A DNA stretch of 64,000 nt, taken from the NCBI RefSeq assembly GCF_021491915.1, contig NZ_CP090836.1, positions 1,722,501 through 1,786,500 on the forward strand. Direction: 5' to 3'. This document shows positions 34,344 to 42,808 of this stretch, piece by piece. The DNA is from Paracoccus everestensis (GTDB taxonomy: Bacteria > Pseudomonadota > Alphaproteobacteria > Rhodobacterales > Rhodobacteraceae). Each line of letters starts with the position of its first letter. Position 1 is the first letter of the stretch. A model generated the notes under the pieces. That model made no database searches, was not told the origin of the DNA, and saw nothing but the letters and a program-made list of their open reading frames with translations. The position numbers and the translations under genes are program-made.

Positions 34344-35617
34344 CGCTGCTGATCTTCATCGTCTCGCTGCTGGGGGCCATGGCCATCGGCGCGCCGGTCG
34401 CCTTCGCGCTGATCTTCTGCGGCGTCGTGCTCATGTCCTACATGGGCATGTTCAACACCCAGATCATCGCCCAGAACATGCTGATCGGGGCGGATACCTT
34501 TACGCTGCTGGCGATCCCGTTCTTCATCCTCGCGGGCGAGTTGATGAACGCGGGCGGGCTGTCCAAGCGGATCATCGACTTTGCCATCACCTGCGTGGGC
34601 CATATCCGTGGCGGCCTGGGCCTTGTGGCGATCATCGCGGCGGTCATCATGGCCTCGATCTCGGGCTCGGCTGCTGCGGACACGGCAGCCCTGGCGGCCA
34701 TCCTGATCCCGATGATGGCGCGGGCGGGCTATAACGTGCCCAGGTCTGCCGGGCTGATCGCGGCGGGTGGTGTCATTGCGCCCGTGATCCCGCCCTCAAT
34801 GGCCTTCATCATCTTTGGCGTGGCGGCCAACGTCTCGATCTCCAAGCTGTTCATGGCGGGCATCGTACCGGGCATCCTGATGGGTGTCTCGCTGGCCGTG
34901 ACCTGGATGATCGTGGCCCGCAACGACCGCGTGGATACCCTGCCCCGCGCAAGCTGGGCCGACCGGGGGCGGGCCTCGGGCCGGGCGGCTTGGGCGCTCG
35001 GGATGCCGGTCATCATCCTGGGCGGCATCAAGCTGGGCGTCGTTACCCCGACCGAAGCCGCCGTGATCGCGGCCTTCTATGCCCTGTTCGTCGGCATGTT
35101 TGTCTATCGCGAACTGAAGCTGGCCGACTTGCCCAAGGTGCTGATCGCGGCCGGGCGAATCACGGCGGCGATCATGTTCCTGGTCTGCGCAGCCCTGGTG
35201 TCGGCCTGGCTGATCACCGCCGCCAACATTCCGGCCGAAATCACCGGCTATATCGAGCCGCTGATCGAGAACCCGAAACTGCTGATGCTGGCCGTCATGA
35301 TCCTGATCCTGATCGTCGGCACGGCCCTGGACCTGACGCCCACGATCCTGATCCTGACGCCGGTGCTGATGCCCATCATCGCCAAGGCGGGCATCGACCC
35401 GATCTATTTCGGCGTCATGTTCATCATGAACTGCTGCATCGGGCTGCTGACGCCGCCGGTGGGCGTCGTGCTGAACGTCGTCAGCGGCGTCGGACGCGTG
35501 CCACTGGGCAAGGTGATCATCGGGGTCTGGCCGTTCCTGATCGCGCAAATCCTGGTGCTGCTGCTTCTGGTGGCATTCCCCAGCATCGTGATCGTTCCGG
35601 CAAACTGGTTCTACTGA
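34340..35617 (+). CDS. dctM: TRAP transporter large permease (DctM)
   Basis: 425 aa with about 12 TM segments. DctM signatures include PFFILAGELMNAGGLSKRII, SGSAAADTAALAAILIPMMA, PPSMAFIIFGVAANVSISKL, LTPTILILTPVLMPI and LLTPPVGVVLNVVSG. It is the transport channel of the tripartite system. Confidence 0.95.
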   Translation: MTLLIFIVSLLGAMAIGAPVAFALIFCGVVLMSYMGMFNTQIIAQNMLIGADTFTLLAIPFFILAGELMNAGGLSKRIIDFAITCVGHIRGGLGLVAIIAAVIMASISGSAAADTAALAAILIPMMARAGYNVPRSAGLIAAGGVIAPVIPPSMAFIIFGVAANVSISKLFMAGIVPGILMGVSLAVTWMIVARNDRVDTLPRASWADRGRASGRAAWALGMPVIILGGIKLGVVTPTEAAVIAAFYALFVGMFVYRELKLADLPKVLIAAGRITAAIMFLVCAALVSAWLITAANIPAEITGYIEPLIENPKLLMLAVMILILIVGTALDLTPTILILTPVLMPIIAKAGIDPIYFGVMFIMNCCIGLLTPPVGVVLNVVSGVGRVPLGKVIIGVWPFLIAQILVLLLLVAFPSIVIVPANWFY

Positions 35618-35647
35618 ACGCATACAAACGAAACGGGAGGAAATACC

Positions 35648-36661
35648 ATGAAACACACCATCCTGACGGCCGCCCTTTGCGCCGCCACCGCACTGACCGC
35701 CGCCGGCCCTGCCCTGGCCCAGTTCCAGGAGCGCACGTTCCGGGTGTCCAACGGCATCAACGAAGACCACCCGGTCAACAATGGGATGCAAGCGATGCAG
35801 GCCTGCCTGGACGAAAAGACCGGCGGCAAGATGAAGATGCAGGGCTTCTGGGGCGGCGCGCTTGGCGGCGATCTTCAGGCCACGCAGGCGCTTCGCAGCG
35901 GCCTGCAAGAGGCGGTCGTCACCTCGTCCTCGCCTCTGGTGGGAATGGTGCCTGCGCTTGGCGTCTTCGACCTGCCCTTCCTGTTCCGCACCCCGGAAGA
36001 GGCCTATGCCATCATGGACGGCGAGTTCGGCGACATGCTGAACCAGAAGCTGGACGAGGTAGGCCTGGTCAACCTCGCCTATTGGGAAAACGGCTTCCGC
36101 AACATGTCGAACTCTCAGCGGCCCATCACCAAGTGGGAAGATTTCGAGGGGATGAAGGTTCGCGTGATGCAGAACAACATCTTCCTCGACACCTTCTCGA
36201 ACTTCGGGGCCAACGCCACACCTATGTCCTTTGGCGAGGTCTTCTCGGCGCTGGAAACCAAGGCGATCGACGCGCAGGAAAACCCCTACGTGACCATCGA
36301 CACCTCGAAGTTCTACGAGGTGCAGGAATACATCAGCGAGACGAAGCACGCCTATACGCCGTTCCTGTTCCTGTTCTCGAAGGCGATCTTCAACACCTAT
36401 TCGCCGGAAGAACAGCAGGCGCTGCGCGATTGTGCAATTGTCGGGCGCGATGTCGAACGCGAGGCCATCCAGAAGCTGAACCAGGAATCGCTGGCGAAGA
36501 TGCAAGAGGCCGGCCTGAAGTTCAACACCATCTCTCCCGAGGATCAGGAGGAGATGCTGGAGAAATCCCAGGTCGTCTATGAAAAGCACAAGGACGCCAT
36601 CGGCGCCGATGTCGTGGACCAGGTGCAGAAGGCCTTGGCGGAACTGCGCGGGTCGAACTGA
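35648..36661 (+). CDS. dctP: TRAP transporter substrate-binding protein (DctP)
   Basis: 337 aa. A signal peptide (LTAALCAATALTAAGPALAQ) is followed by the DctP fold with RVSNGINEDHPVNNGMQAMQ, FDLPFLFRTPEEAYAIMDGE, YWENGFRNMSNSQRPI and the carboxylate-binding Arg region EGMKVRVMQNNIF with SFGEVFSALETKAIDAQENP. It binds an acid in the periplasm; context suggests a sugar acid. The ribosome-binding site is GGGAGGAAAT. Last gene of the XylX-TRAP operon. Confidence 0.95.
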   Translation: MKHTILTAALCAATALTAAGPALAQFQERTFRVSNGINEDHPVNNGMQAMQACLDEKTGGKMKMQGFWGGALGGDLQATQALRSGLQEAVVTSSSPLVGMVPALGVFDLPFLFRTPEEAYAIMDGEFGDMLNQKLDEVGLVNLAYWENGFRNMSNSQRPITKWEDFEGMKVRVMQNNIFLDTFSNFGANATPMSFGEVFSALETKAIDAQENPYVTIDTSKFYEVQEYISETKHAYTPFLFLFSKAIFNTYSPEEQQALRDCAIVGRDVEREAIQKLNQESLAKMQEAGLKFNTISPEDQEEMLEKSQVVYEKHKDAIGADVVDQVQKALAELRGSN

Positions 36662-36741
36662 TCGCACCGCTTGACCTTGGCTCGCGGCGACACGAGTGCG
36701 CCGCGAGCATTTCATCAAAAAACTTTAAGGCGGGATAGTTG

Positions 36742-37752
36742 ATGTCTGGCAATCTGGCCGGCGCGCTTTTGATGCTGCTGGGCATGGCGGCATTCGCGCT
36801 GAACGACACGATCGGCAAATGGCTGGTGGCCGATTACGGGGTCGCGCAGGTCATCCTGCTCCGCTCGCTTGCGGCGGGACTGATGATGGCGCCCTTTTTC
36901 TTGCGTGGCCAGGGCATCGCGGCGCGGTTCAAGGCCGCCCCCCGCCCACGTCTGCAAGCCGTGCGGGCAATCTGCGCCACGGCCGAGGTGTTCTGCTTCT
37001 ATCTTGCCGTCTATTATATGCCCCTGGTCGATGTCATGGCCTTCTGGATGGCCGCACCCATCTATGTGGTTGCGGTCTCGCCCCTGCTGTTGGGAGAGCG
37101 CGTTTCGGCAAAGACCTGGACTGCGGTCGCAATGGGATTTGCAGGCGTGCTGATCTTGCTGGCCCCCTCGCTTCAGGTTTCCGGCCTGGGGGTTCTGTTC
37201 GCGCTTTTGGGCACGGCAGCCTTTGCCGCAATGGTCATCCTTGGCCGGTCCCTGCGCGAAACGCCCGACCGCGATCTGGTGCTGTTCCAGCTTGCGGCTG
37301 CGACAGTGGCTGGCCTGCTGCTGGCGCCGTTCGACTGGCAGCCACTCAGGTCATATGGAGATTTGGGTTTGCTGTTCCTGCTGGGGGTGGTTGCCACGGG
37401 GGCCCATATGCTGGTCACACGCTCGCTCAAGCTGGCCGATGCGTCGGTGGTGGCCCCCTTGCAATATTCCTTGCTGGTCTGGGGCGCGTTGCTTGGTTTT
37501 GTCGTGTTCAAGGATGTCCCCGCCCCCGGAATGATCGGGGGGGCAATATTGATCGTCGGTTCCGGCTTGATCGTGCTGCGCCGCGCTGACGAAAAGCCCC
37601 AGCCTGCTGGATCCGCCGTGCAATCCCCTGCCTCTGGTCAGCCTGAGGCCAAGGACAGAGCTGCCCCTGAGGGGGCAATGCATCTTCCCGGGTCCACAAG
37701 CCCGGCACGTGGGCTGGATTGTCAAAGCGCAGACGACCGGGGATCGACATAG
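36742..37752 (+). CDS. EamA/DMT-family transporter
   Basis: 336 aa with ten hydrophobic segments in two EamA repeats (LLMLLGMAAFALNDTIGKWL; then LGVLFALLGTAAFAAMVILG). About 50 hydrophilic residues follow the last helix. The family exports or imports metabolites, but the substrate is unknown. The 3' end overlaps the convergent SleB gene by 31 bp, so the C-terminal tail may be a recent extension. It follows dctP by 80 bp and could be a weakly linked member of that operon. Confidence 0.85.
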   Translation: MSGNLAGALLMLLGMAAFALNDTIGKWLVADYGVAQVILLRSLAAGLMMAPFFLRGQGIAARFKAAPRPRLQAVRAICATAEVFCFYLAVYYMPLVDVMAFWMAAPIYVVAVSPLLLGERVSAKTWTAVAMGFAGVLILLAPSLQVSGLGVLFALLGTAAFAAMVILGRSLRETPDRDLVLFQLAAATVAGLLLAPFDWQPLRSYGDLGLLFLLGVVATGAHMLVTRSLKLADASVVAPLQYSLLVWGALLGFVVFKDVPAPGMIGGAILIVGSGLIVLRRADEKPQPAGSAVQSPASGQPEAKDRAAPEGAMHLPGSTSPARGLDCQSADDRGST

Positions 37753-38468
37753 AAGATATGATCGTCGATCAGCCGCACCCGCTTCATCTCTGGCGCCCAG
37801 GCAGGGGTGACGGCCGTGGTGTGATAATGATCCGCGCCCTTCAGTTCTGGCATCGGCCCTTCGACAAGGGCACGGGCGGCCAGGCGCACCGCTTTTCGCC
37901 AGGCCTCCATGTCGTCGATGGGTGCATAGTCATAGCGCGAGGTCAAAAAGCTGAACTGCGTCGGAACAAGATTGTCGCAAGCCGTGCCACCCCACCGCTG
38001 GGGCAGCGCCGCGCGCTGAAGGATCACAGAGGCGACGGCCCGCTGGCCCAGGTCGTCCTGATCTCGCGCCTCGTGATAGATGGCGACAGCAATGCAGGAC
38101 AGGTCGCTGGCATTGCGCAACGATGCGGGCGGCAGGGGAATGGGCGCGCCCTTCAGGATCTGGACGGCCGTGGCGGGACGCGGATGCGGGCGCGCCGTCT
38201 CGACCTGGCTTGGGCGCGGCAAGGGAGCAGCGGCGGTCGTAAGTGCCAGTTGCGACGGCATGGATTTTACGGAGCTGGGCCGCGAGTGGACCGGCTGTCC
38301 ATTCGTGAAAGCGTGGGGATCCGTACGTGTCGGAACCGAGGGTGATTGCACTGCCCCAAGAGGCGCCGGCTGCCGAACCCGGATCTCGTCCAGACGCGCG
38401 AAGACCAGGCTGCTCGAGTTCCAGGCAGCGACAAGAGCAAGGGCCGTGACAAGGACCTCTCGGACCAT
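37722..38468 (-). CDS. Cell-wall hydrolase, SleB/CwlJ family
   Basis: 248 aa. An N-terminal hydrophobic stretch (VLVTALALVAAWNSSSLVFA) acts as signal or anchor, followed by a Pro/Ser-rich linker to about 115. The hydrolase domain has CIAVAIYHEARDQDDLGQRA with the catalytic Glu, then VASVILQRAALPQRWGGTAC, TQFSFLTSRYDY, ADHYHTTAVTPAW and DDHIFYVDP. These enzymes cleave peptidoglycan; in Rhodobacteraceae they are general periplasmic hydrolases and not spore proteins. Confidence 0.88.
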   Translation of the reverse strand: MVREVLVTALALVAAWNSSSLVFARLDEIRVRQPAPLGAVQSPSVPTRTDPHAFTNGQPVHSRPSSVKSMPSQLALTTAAAPLPRPSQVETARPHPRPATAVQILKGAPIPLPPASLRNASDLSCIAVAIYHEARDQDDLGQRAVASVILQRAALPQRWGGTACDNLVPTQFSFLTSRYDYAPIDDMEAWRKAVRLAARALVEGPMPELKGADHYHTTAVTPAWAPEMKRVRLIDDHIFYVDPRSSAL

Positions 38469-38727
38469 CGGGCTACTCCTTCGATCATGTCGGAAACAGT
38501 GTCGGGGTCAAAAGCGTTCCGAAAGGAAACGCGGCATGGCGGGTTAACGCCGATTGTGGATCGGGAATACCAGTAAGCTATAAACCGACAATCCTGTGCA
38601 GGCCTGAATGGTTCTTGAAACGGGATGCGCTTGGGTTCGGCGGCCAATTCCCAACACCATGCAATTTTTCGGGCTTCCCTGAATGGGATGCCCTTTGTAT
38701 TGAAATGCATCGTTGCAGGAGCGCGCC

Positions 38728-39039
38728 ATGGACATCAATTACAACGAGCTGTCACTCGAGCAGTTGAAAGAGATCAACAAGAAATCAGCAGCGGCCATTG
38801 CCGATTTCCAGAACCGCAAGAAGAAGGAAGCCATCGCGAAAGCCACCGAGATTGCAAAGGCCGCAGGGTTTTCCTCGCTGGAAGATATGCTGGCTGCTCA
38901 ACCCGCCAGGCAGAAAGCCGAGGCGAAATACCGCCACCCGGAAAATCCCGATCTGACCTGGAGCGGCCGCGGGCGCAAGCCGGGATGGATTGTGGAAGCT
39001 TTGGAAGCAGGCAGGTCGCTTGACGATCTTGCGATCTGA
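38728..39039 (+). CDS. H-NS-family nucleoid protein (HvrA/Spb type)
   Basis: 103 aa from the ATG at 38728 with AGGAG at 7 nt; an upstream TTG at 38713 is unlikely. The N-terminal coiled coil (LEQLKEINKKSAAAIADFQN, RKKKEAIAKATEIAKAAGFS) would oligomerise. The C-terminal DNA-binding loop TWSGRGRKPGWIVEALEAGR carries the AT-hook-like core of alphaproteobacterial H-NS proteins. Such proteins silence AT-rich acquired DNA; its presence in an IS-rich region fits a role in taming foreign genes. Confidence 0.9.
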   Translation: MDINYNELSLEQLKEINKKSAAAIADFQNRKKKEAIAKATEIAKAAGFSSLEDMLAAQPARQKAEAKYRHPENPDLTWSGRGRKPGWIVEALEAGRSLDDLAI

Positions 39040-39144
39040 CAAACACCAGTAATCCCGTAGAACGGGGGTTATTTCTTCGACAGCCCCGCGAATCTGTCCG
39101 GTCAATGGTCTTTGCCACGCCTTTCGCTGCGGGAACCGGGCACT

Positions 39145-39302
39145 GGATAATCGTCTGCCCTTGCATGGGATCTTCTGGCGCGGCTGAAATCCTGGAACAA
39201 CGATACACCCATTCTGGTGATGACCGCGTGCGACATTCTGGCGCAACGCGTGACCTTGTTGCGGAACGGTGCCGCGTTGCAGGAACTTGGCTATATGAGC
39301 TG
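39145..39302 (+). pseudogene. Response-regulator receiver-domain fragment
   Basis: One frame reads LLARLKSWNNDTPILVMTAC then DILAQRVTLLRNGA, matching helix 3, strand 4 (with the conserved Thr) and helix 4 of an OmpR-type receiver. A stop lies about 10 codons further and the phospho-acceptor Asp region is not found upstream. It is a short remnant trapped between the H-NS gene and an IS481 element. Confidence 0.5.
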
Positions 39303-39345
39303 ATCTGGCCGAAGTCGACCCAGCGGGTAGGTGTTCCATCCCGGA

Positions 39346-40390
39346 TGATCACATAGACCCTCGCCGGTCTTCCTTTTTCATGGCAAGGTGGATCCTGCGC
39401 GAGGTTCGGGAGGGGGTGGGAGGATGCTGATTTCTCTGCACAAGCAGGCGACCACGACGCCAAAGATCCGGGCCGCGATCCAGGCGAGCAGCGAACCGGC
39501 ATGGCTGGTGGCAGAGCGCTACGGGATCTCCGAGCAGACGGTGTGGAAGTGGCGCAGCCGCGATGACGTCCACGACCGGAGCCACACGCCGCACCGCTTG
39601 CAAACGACCCTGACGCCTGCCCAGGAGGCCGTCGCGGTGGCGCTGCGAAGGGCGCTTCTCTTACCGCTCGACGACCTGCTCGCGGTCGTGCGCGAGTTCC
39701 TCAATCCGCACGTCTCGCGTTCGGGCCTCGACCGCTGCCTGCGTCGCCATGGGGTGGGAAACCTGCAGGCGTTGAAGCCCCGGGAGCCGAAGCCCGCGCA
39801 CGGCAGCTTCAAGGCCTATGAGCCCGGTCACCTGCACATCGACATCAAGTATCTGCCGCAGATGGCCGACGAGGATCGCCGCCGCTATCTCTTCGTGGCC
39901 ATCGACCGGGCGACCCGATGGGTCTTTGTGCGCATCTACCCGGCGCAGACCGCGGCCAACGCGCGTCGTTTCCTGCGCGACCTTGAGCGTGCCGCACCGA
40001 TGAAGATCACCCGCATGCTGACGGACAACGGCAAGGCTTTCACCGACCGCCTGTTCGGCCTGCGCAAGCGCGCTGCCACCGGCCAGCACGAGTTCGACCT
40101 GCTCTGCGCCGAACTTGGCATCGAGCACCGCCTCGCGCCCCCGATGCACCCGCAGACCAACGGAATGGTCGAGCGCTTCAACGGCCGGATAGAGGATGTC
40201 CTGCAGAGCCATCGCTTCCACAGCGGCGAGGACCTGGAGCAGACCATCCTGCGATATGTCCACCTCTACAACACGCAGCTCCCGCAATCAGCCCTGAACG
40301 CCCGAACACCCATCGGCGCTCTCAAGGACTGGCAACGTCACAGACCCGAGCTGTTCAGGAAACGCGTCTACAATCTCGCGGGATGTGACA
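39346..40390 (+). mobile_element. IS481-family insertion sequence (apparently intact)
   Basis: About 1,045 bp. Imperfect inverted ends: left TGATCACATAGACCC (39346) and, read from the other strand, right TGTCACATCCCGCG (ending 40390), both containing TCACAT. The single transposase frame is intact; its stop lies 3 bp beyond the right end. No target duplication was found, so the exact ends are approximate. Confidence 0.65.
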
Positions 40391-40395
40391 GGTAG
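39424..40395 (+). CDS. IS481-family transposase
   Basis: 323 aa. The N-terminal HTH has PAWLVAERYGISEQTVWKWR, a second HTH-like unit includes HVSRSGLDRCLRRHGVGNLQ, and the rve integrase core supplies the DDE triad: D in HLHIDIKYLPQM, D in MLTDNGKAFTDRLF and E in NGMVERFNGRIED. It is full length. Confidence 0.93.
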   Translation: MLISLHKQATTTPKIRAAIQASSEPAWLVAERYGISEQTVWKWRSRDDVHDRSHTPHRLQTTLTPAQEAVAVALRRALLLPLDDLLAVVREFLNPHVSRSGLDRCLRRHGVGNLQALKPREPKPAHGSFKAYEPGHLHIDIKYLPQMADEDRRRYLFVAIDRATRWVFVRIYPAQTAANARRFLRDLERAAPMKITRMLTDNGKAFTDRLFGLRKRAATGQHEFDLLCAELGIEHRLAPPMHPQTNGMVERFNGRIEDVLQSHRFHSGEDLEQTILRYVHLYNTQLPQSALNARTPIGALKDWQRHRPELFRKRVYNLAGCDR

Positions 40396-40796
40396 GGAAC
40401 AAGGCGCAGAACGGCTTTATGCCGCTATACGCGATCACGACACAGCCAATCTTGGCCGGAATACAGACCAGGACAGAGCTTTACGACACCATCGGTTATT
40501 CCGAGATCGAGAGCCTCGACAACTCGATCAGCGCCAGCGTTCTTCCCAGTCAGGAACCGATCCGCAAGGATAATTCTCGACATTCAAACAGAAGACTCTC
40601 GATGGCCGAAAAGCTCACGGCTGCGCGGCTTCTGAATCTGCGGGAACGTCATTTGACGACTGCTGGGGCGGCCGGTGCCGCCCCTTTGGCAATGTCGGAT
40701 CAAAGCCGGTCCGACCGGAGCCGTGAACGGTTTTTGCAGGACAAGTCCGTCGGAGTCCCGTCTGGACGGCCAGTAAGCAAGAGACTCGTCCATGAA
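40396..40796. other. Non-coding or decayed stretch between IS481 and the DUF475 gene
   Basis: Several overlapping open frames exist on the plus strand, none with a recognisable domain or consistent codon use. I see no RNA gene. It is probably the far side of the locus into which IS481 inserted. Confidence 0.3.
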
Positions 40797-40824
40797 CCCG
40801 GCCGCGGATCACTCCGCGGCCGGG
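40797..40824. terminator. Strong bidirectional-looking terminator hairpin
   Basis: CCCGGCCGCGG (40797-40807) pairs perfectly with CCGCGGCCGGG (40814-40824) around the 6-nt loop ATCACT. TTTCTG follows on the plus strand. It lies 6 bp beyond the stop of the leftward DUF475 gene, so it most likely ends that transcript. Confidence 0.75.
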
Positions 40825-40830
40825 TTTCTG

Positions 40831-41910
40831 TCACTCGCCTGCCTGGGCGGATCTTCTGTTCCAGCGAATCGAGGACCACAGCGAGACGCCGATCAGCGCC
40901 GCGCCGCCCAGGCCGGTGATGACCTCGGGGATATGGACAAAGGATTGCAGGAACATGATCACCGACAGCGCAATGATTGCGTAGAAGGCGCCGTGTTCCA
41001 GATAGCGATACTGGGCCAGAGTCCCCTTCTCAACCAGCATGATGGTCATGGATCGCACATACATGGCCCCAATGCCCAACCCGATGGCGATGATGAACAG
41101 GTTCTGGGTCAGCGCGAAGGCCCCGATCACGCCGTCAAAGCTGAAGGACGCATCCAGAACCTCTAGATACAGAAAGGCTCCCAGACCGCCCTTGGCGCCC
41201 GCGACCAGGGTTTCCTGGGTGCTGTCCAGAAGCCCGCCCAGCACCTCGACCAGCAGAAAGGTCAGCAGGCCCCAGATGGCGGACTTGAAGAAGACCTCGG
41301 ATTCGACCGGGTCCAGAAAACTCGAGAAGACGAGAATGAGCGACAGCACCAGGGCGACCTCGATGCCGCGGATCGTGGCATATTTCTGCATCTTGGCTTC
41401 CAGCCAGCGAACCCAGTGAACGTCCTTCTCGTGGTCGAAGAAGAAGGACAGGCCCACCATCATCAGGAAGGTGCCGCCAAAGGCCGCGATGGGCAGATGG
41501 GCGTCATGCATGATGCGGGCGTATTCCTCGGGCTGTGCGGCGGCCAGCACGATGGCCTCCCACGGGCCGATCCGGGCGGCCACCACCACGATCAGAAGCG
41601 GAAAGACGATCCGCATCCCGAAGACGGCGATCAGGATGCCCCAAGTCAGAAAGCGGCGCTGCCAGACAGGCGTCATCTCCTTCAGCTTGTTGGCATTGAC
41701 GATCGCGTTGTCGAAGGACAACGAGATCTCGAGCACCGCCAGGACGGTGCAGATGAAGAAGATCGTCAGCATTCCGCCAAAGGTGCCGGTCATCTGCCAG
41801 CCCAGATAGGCGCCAAGCATCAGGCCGATGGCCGTGACGATAAAGGCCCAGGTGAAATAGCGAAGGAGCGGCCGCGCGGCCGCGCCATCAGAAGGCATTC
41901 CGTGTTCCAT
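40831..41910 (-). CDS. DUF475/TerC-like integral membrane protein
   Basis: 359 aa from the ATG at 41910 (MEHGMPSDGAAARPLLRYFT); the frame extends upstream but without membrane character. About eight to nine TM segments, including LTIFFICTVLAVLEISLSFD then NAIVNANKLKEM, with the family's intramembrane SFDNAI motif repeated as SFSFDGVIGAFALT. The DUF475 group is related to TerC proteins, linked with metal-ion export and tellurite response; the actual function is not known here. No clear ribosome-binding site is seen, so the start is tentative. No operon partner. Confidence 0.85.
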   Translation of the reverse strand: MEHGMPSDGAAARPLLRYFTWAFIVTAIGLMLGAYLGWQMTGTFGGMLTIFFICTVLAVLEISLSFDNAIVNANKLKEMTPVWQRRFLTWGILIAVFGMRIVFPLLIVVVAARIGPWEAIVLAAAQPEEYARIMHDAHLPIAAFGGTFLMMVGLSFFFDHEKDVHWVRWLEAKMQKYATIRGIEVALVLSLILVFSSFLDPVESEVFFKSAIWGLLTFLLVEVLGGLLDSTQETLVAGAKGGLGAFLYLEVLDASFSFDGVIGAFALTQNLFIIAIGLGIGAMYVRSMTIMLVEKGTLAQYRYLEHGAFYAIIALSVIMFLQSFVHIPEVITGLGGAALIGVSLWSSIRWNRRSAQAGE

Positions 41911-42268
41911 AAGAATAAAGGTCCAAGCGGCTGGTTCAGGGTCAGTGCCGACATCGCGAATGTGCCGCCACATCCGCCAGAGGGGCCCGGTCACCCAGTC
42001 TGCATCTGCGGTTCGCAGATGCGGACCCCTTACGTCACTTTGCCAGATTTCAGAAGTGGTTTTTGAGGCTGGAACTACATTCCATGCCCGCTCCTTGGCC
42101 ACGGCGATTCCTTGCCCCATGCCGATGCGCAGGATGGGGCGCGTGCGCTTGCCCGACGCGACAAGGATTGCGATCTGAACGGCGGCCGGTCCACGCGTTG
42201 CTGCCCCTGCTCGTCAGGGTCAGTCCGCCCTCCCATGCGGTCCCCCTCCTGCCACGGCGCCTGCAGCA
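41911..42268. other. Upstream region of the DUF475 gene, no gene recognised
   Basis: 358 bp ending at the left IS21 terminus (42269). Open frames on both strands have no recognisable domain. The part nearest 42060-42180 is moderately lower in GC, which could be a promoter for the DUF475 gene. Confidence 0.3.
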
Positions 42269-42323
42269 TGTCAAACGAACTGAAGAATTGACCCCTTTGG
42301 CGACGTGAAGAACTGACCCCCTC

Positions 42324-42776
42324 TCATGAATGGCTGGCATTGTCAGTTTCGAACCCGGCCCCGGCCTTTTGCAGGAGACCAGACCTGCGCTTTTCGCGAA
42401 GACGGTAGCTGTCACCGCGGATAGTGATCACCGTTAAATGATGCAGCAGCCTGTCAAGAATTGCCGTTGCAACCACAGGGTCACCAAACACACTGCCCCA
42501 TTCGCCGACAGAACGGTTCGAGGTGATCAGGATCGAGCCTTTCTCGTAACGGCGCGAGATCCGCTGGAAGAACAGGTGGGCGGCGTTGGCCTCAAAGGGT
42601 AGGTAACCCAACTCGTCAATGATCAGAAGCTTGGGCCGGCTGAGCTGCGTCAGCTGCTTTTCGAGAAGGCCGTCGTCATGACCCTTGGCCAGCATTGCCA
42701 CAAGGGTGGCCGCAGTCACAAACTGCACCGAGTGGTTCTGCCGGATCGCTTCTCGTCCTAAGGCGACAGCCAGATG
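42324..42776 (-). pseudogene. istB: IstB 3' half (left copy), broken at the P-loop
   Basis: The leftward frame resumes at HLAVALGREAIRQNHSVQFV, directly after the Walker A codons. It runs through Walker B ([20 protein letters not shown]) and the TSNRSVGEWGSVFGDPVVAT motif to the stop at 42324. The N-terminal half lies at 44469-44797, on the other side of the IS110-family insertion. Confidence 0.85.
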
Positions 42777-42808
42777 ATCTTGTACCGATAGCGCAAGGCT
42801 TTTTTCGG

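Noticed and set aside
40391..40796. Possible small gene after IS481 (frames starting at 40385 and 40419)
   Set aside because: No domain, no ribosome-binding site and overlapping frames of equal quality; the longer one runs into the terminator and the antisense DUF475 gene.
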